Shown here: positions 5,435 through 6,759 of the stretch, piece by piece
How the letters are laid out: each line of letters begins with the position of its first letter
How positions within the stretch are numbered: the first letter of the stretch is position 1
Notes under the pieces: generated by a model
Seen by the model: only the letters and a program-made list of their open reading frames with translations
Told to the model about the DNA's origin: nothing
Database searches by the model: none
Assembly: GCA_030656435.1 (NCBI GenBank)
Contig: JAUSOA010000054.1
Coordinates: 1-6,759 of the forward strand
Source: Acholeplasmataceae bacterium
GTDB lineage: Bacteria; Bacillota_I; Bacilli_A; Acholeplasmatales; Acholeplasmataceae
DNA: 6,759 nucleotides
Reading direction: 5' to 3'
Made by a program: the position numbers and the translations under genes

Positions 5435-6308
5435 TCATGTCTCTATGAGTGGAGATGATATGTATTTAGGCTCCGTCAAGGAAGCATTATCCTATGATGC
5501 GAATGCATTCATGGTCTATACCGGAGCTCCACAAAATACACTTCGAAAAAGAATTAGTGATTTAAGAATTGAAGATGCAGTCAATCTAATGAAAGAACAT
5601 AATCTATCTTTTGATAACGTTATCGTACATGCACCCTACATTATCAATCTTGCAAATCCTGATCCTGAAAAAAGAGAATTTGCGATTTCTTTCTTGACAG
5701 AAGAGGTCAAACGTACAGCAGCAATGCACGCAAAACAAATTGTACTTCATCCAGGAAGCGCTGTAGGCGGTGACAGAGTTCTTGCAGTCGAATGGATTGC
5801 AGAAGGTGTTAAAAAGGTAATTTCAAATACTAGAGGACTCGATGTGAAAATAGCTTTAGAAACAATGGCTGGTAAAGGAAATGAAATTGGTAAAACCTTT
5901 GAGGAATTAAAGGCGATTATCGATTTAGTTGATGAGAAAGACCGTGTATCGGTTTGTTTTGACACCTGCCATACCCATGATGCAGGATATGAAGTTAAAA
6001 CTAATTTTGACGGTGTAATCAAGCACTTTGATGAAGTCGTTGGAAAATCATATATTTCAGTATTTCATGTCAATGATTCAAAAAATCCAATTGGAGCAGC
6101 AAAGGATCGTCACGAAAACTTCGGTTTTGGCTTCCTAGGCTTTGATAGCTTGCTTCATGTCATTTACCATCAAGACTTTAAAGATATTCCAAAGATTTTA
6201 GAAACACCTTATGTAGAAGGAAACCCTCCTTATAAGGAAGAAATTGTCATGATTAAAGAAAAAGCCTTTGATCCAGATTTGGTTCTTAAGCTAAAATCAA
6301 AATCATAA
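5418..6308 (+). CDS. nfo: Endonuclease IV (AP endonuclease)
   Basis: Endonuclease IV is a zinc-dependent enzyme that cleaves DNA 5' to abasic sites and removes blocked 3' ends during base excision repair. The 296 aa protein is of normal family length, a TIM-barrel fold. All nine metal ligands of the trinuclear zinc site can be assigned: H71 (VHAPYIINLA), H111 (LHPGS), E148 (LETMAGKGNE), D182 and H185 (FDTCHTHDAGY), H217 (FHVNDSKN), D230 and H232 (KDRHEN) and E262 (LETP). The ATG at 5418 has AGGAGAG six bases upstream. It begins 17 bp inside the helicase gene, so it is expressed from the same transcript. Its TAA overlaps the next ATG (TAATG), linking it to an AlkD-like gene. Confidence 0.97.
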   Translation: MVKIGSHVSMSGDDMYLGSVKEALSYDANAFMVYTGAPQNTLRKRISDLRIEDAVNLMKEHNLSFDNVIVHAPYIINLANPDPEKREFAISFLTEEVKRTAAMHAKQIVLHPGSAVGGDRVLAVEWIAEGVKKVISNTRGLDVKIALETMAGKGNEIGKTFEELKAIIDLVDEKDRVSVCFDTCHTHDAGYEVKTNFDGVIKHFDEVVGKSYISVFHVNDSKNPIGAAKDRHENFGFGFLGFDSLLHVIYHQDFKDIPKILETPYVEGNPPYKEEIVMIKEKAFDPDLVLKLKSKS

Positions 6309-6759
6309 TGAAAAAGCCTTTATTTTATGACGATTTAATTTTTGATATCGATCATATCACAAAAAAATCAACTCCAGTCTATCGAGCACTATCTAAAAAG
6401 TACTACCAAAAGGTCAAGCATTTAGAGATTCATGATGTTTTGGAGTTATGTACTTATTTATTAGAATCCGGCAAATGGGTTCAAAAGTTGATTGCTTTTG
6501 ACTGGGCTTACTTAAAAAGAAAAGAATACAAAATAGAAACCTTCGATATCTTTGAATCCTGGGTAAAAAACTATATTATTGATTGGTATGATTGTGATGA
6601 TTTCACTACTCATGCTCTAGGTTATCTAATTCATGATTACCCTGAATTATCGATTCGGTTAAAATCCTGGGTCAATGATTCTAACTTTGCAGTCAGAAGA
6701 GCAGCAGCTACATCCCTACTCATTCCAATCAAGAAAAGAAACCACCGAATTATCAATCC
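6308..6759 (+). CDS. AlkD-like DNA alkylation repair protein (3' end outside window)
   Basis: An open frame of 150 codons runs from ATG 6308 to the window edge without a stop. The protein looks like the helical HEAT-like repeat family of alkylation repair enzymes (AlkD/AlkC type, Pfam DNA_alkylation), which excise N3- and N7-alkylated purines. Supporting features are TPVYRALSKKYYQKV near residues 22-36, and WYDCD at 93-97, with the Trp and Asp spaced four apart like catalytic W109/D113 of Bacillus cereus AlkD. SWVNDSNFAVRRAAATSLL at 120-138 is the family's typical W...D...VRRAA...SL repeat; R130 or R131 could match AlkD R148. These equivalences are by eye. No Shine-Dalgarno sequence is visible; the start overlaps the nfo stop as TAATG, implying translational coupling. 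The reduced or missing parts of the family C-terminus cannot be judged because the gene is cut off. Confidence 0.75.
   Translation, partial: MKKPLFYDDLIFDIDHITKKSTPVYRALSKKYYQKVKHLEIHDVLELCTYLLESGKWVQKLIAFDWAYLKRKEYKIETFDIFESWVKNYIIDWYDCDDFTTHALGYLIHDYPELSIRLKSWVNDSNFAVRRAAATSLLIPIKKRNHRIIN

Noticed and set aside
5747..6022. Open frame on the minus strand opposite nfo
   Set aside because: It is antisense to the metal-ligand region of nfo. Its serine- and proline-rich composition is typical of a shadow frame.
6227..6238. 12-bp palindrome TCCTTATAAGGA inside nfo
   Set aside because: It has no loop or U tract, lies in ordinary codons near the nfo end, and has no partner copy in the window. Probably chance.

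Overview
This is a compact, strongly AT-rich bacterial chromosome segment with ordinary housekeeping genes. The standard genetic code appears to be in use: the minus-strand ispH gene ends on TGA inside a terminator-like hairpin, and tryptophans are encoded by TGG. The proteins look like low-GC Firmicutes or an early-branching Mollicute that did not reassign UGA. An Acholeplasma-like organism is my best guess, but this is inference from composition and gene content only.

Layout, left to right. (1) Positions 1-93 hold the last 30 codons of an upstream gene, probably tlyA (rRNA 2'-O-methyltransferase), overlapping recN by 7 bp. (2) recN (87-1736, +) encodes the SMC-like recombination repair ATPase. 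(3) A 54-codon gene (1755-1919, -) encodes a single-pass membrane protein and converges on recN. (4) dinB (1986-3173, +) encodes DNA polymerase IV and diverges from the small gene across a 66-bp gap containing a perfect palindrome of two -10 hexamers. (5) ispH (3168-4097, -) encodes the last enzyme of the MEP isoprenoid pathway; it converges on dinB with a 6-bp overlap of the coding ends. (6) A divergent 95-bp gap leads to a plus-strand operon: cshB-like DEAD-box RNA helicase (4193-5434), nfo (endonuclease IV, 5418-6308, overlapping by 17 bp) and an AlkD-like alkylation repair protein (6308 to the window end, overlapping by 1 bp, incomplete).

How the genes fit together. Four of the genes act in DNA repair: recN (double-strand breaks), dinB (translesion synthesis), nfo (abasic-site incision) and the AlkD-like gene (alkylated-base removal). 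The last two would carry out consecutive steps of base excision repair and are translationally linked. The ispH / cshB / nfo neighbourhood resembles the yqfP-yqfR-yqfS region of Bacillus, as I recall it.

I found no mobile element, CRISPR array, tRNA, rRNA, riboswitch or prophage gene, and no clearly new biological system. The points most worth checking are regulatory: symmetric divergent -10 elements, two promoters placed so that transcripts would start at the ribosome binding site, and two terminators embedded in the coding ends of convergent genes. The unannotated small membrane protein is also worth a look.
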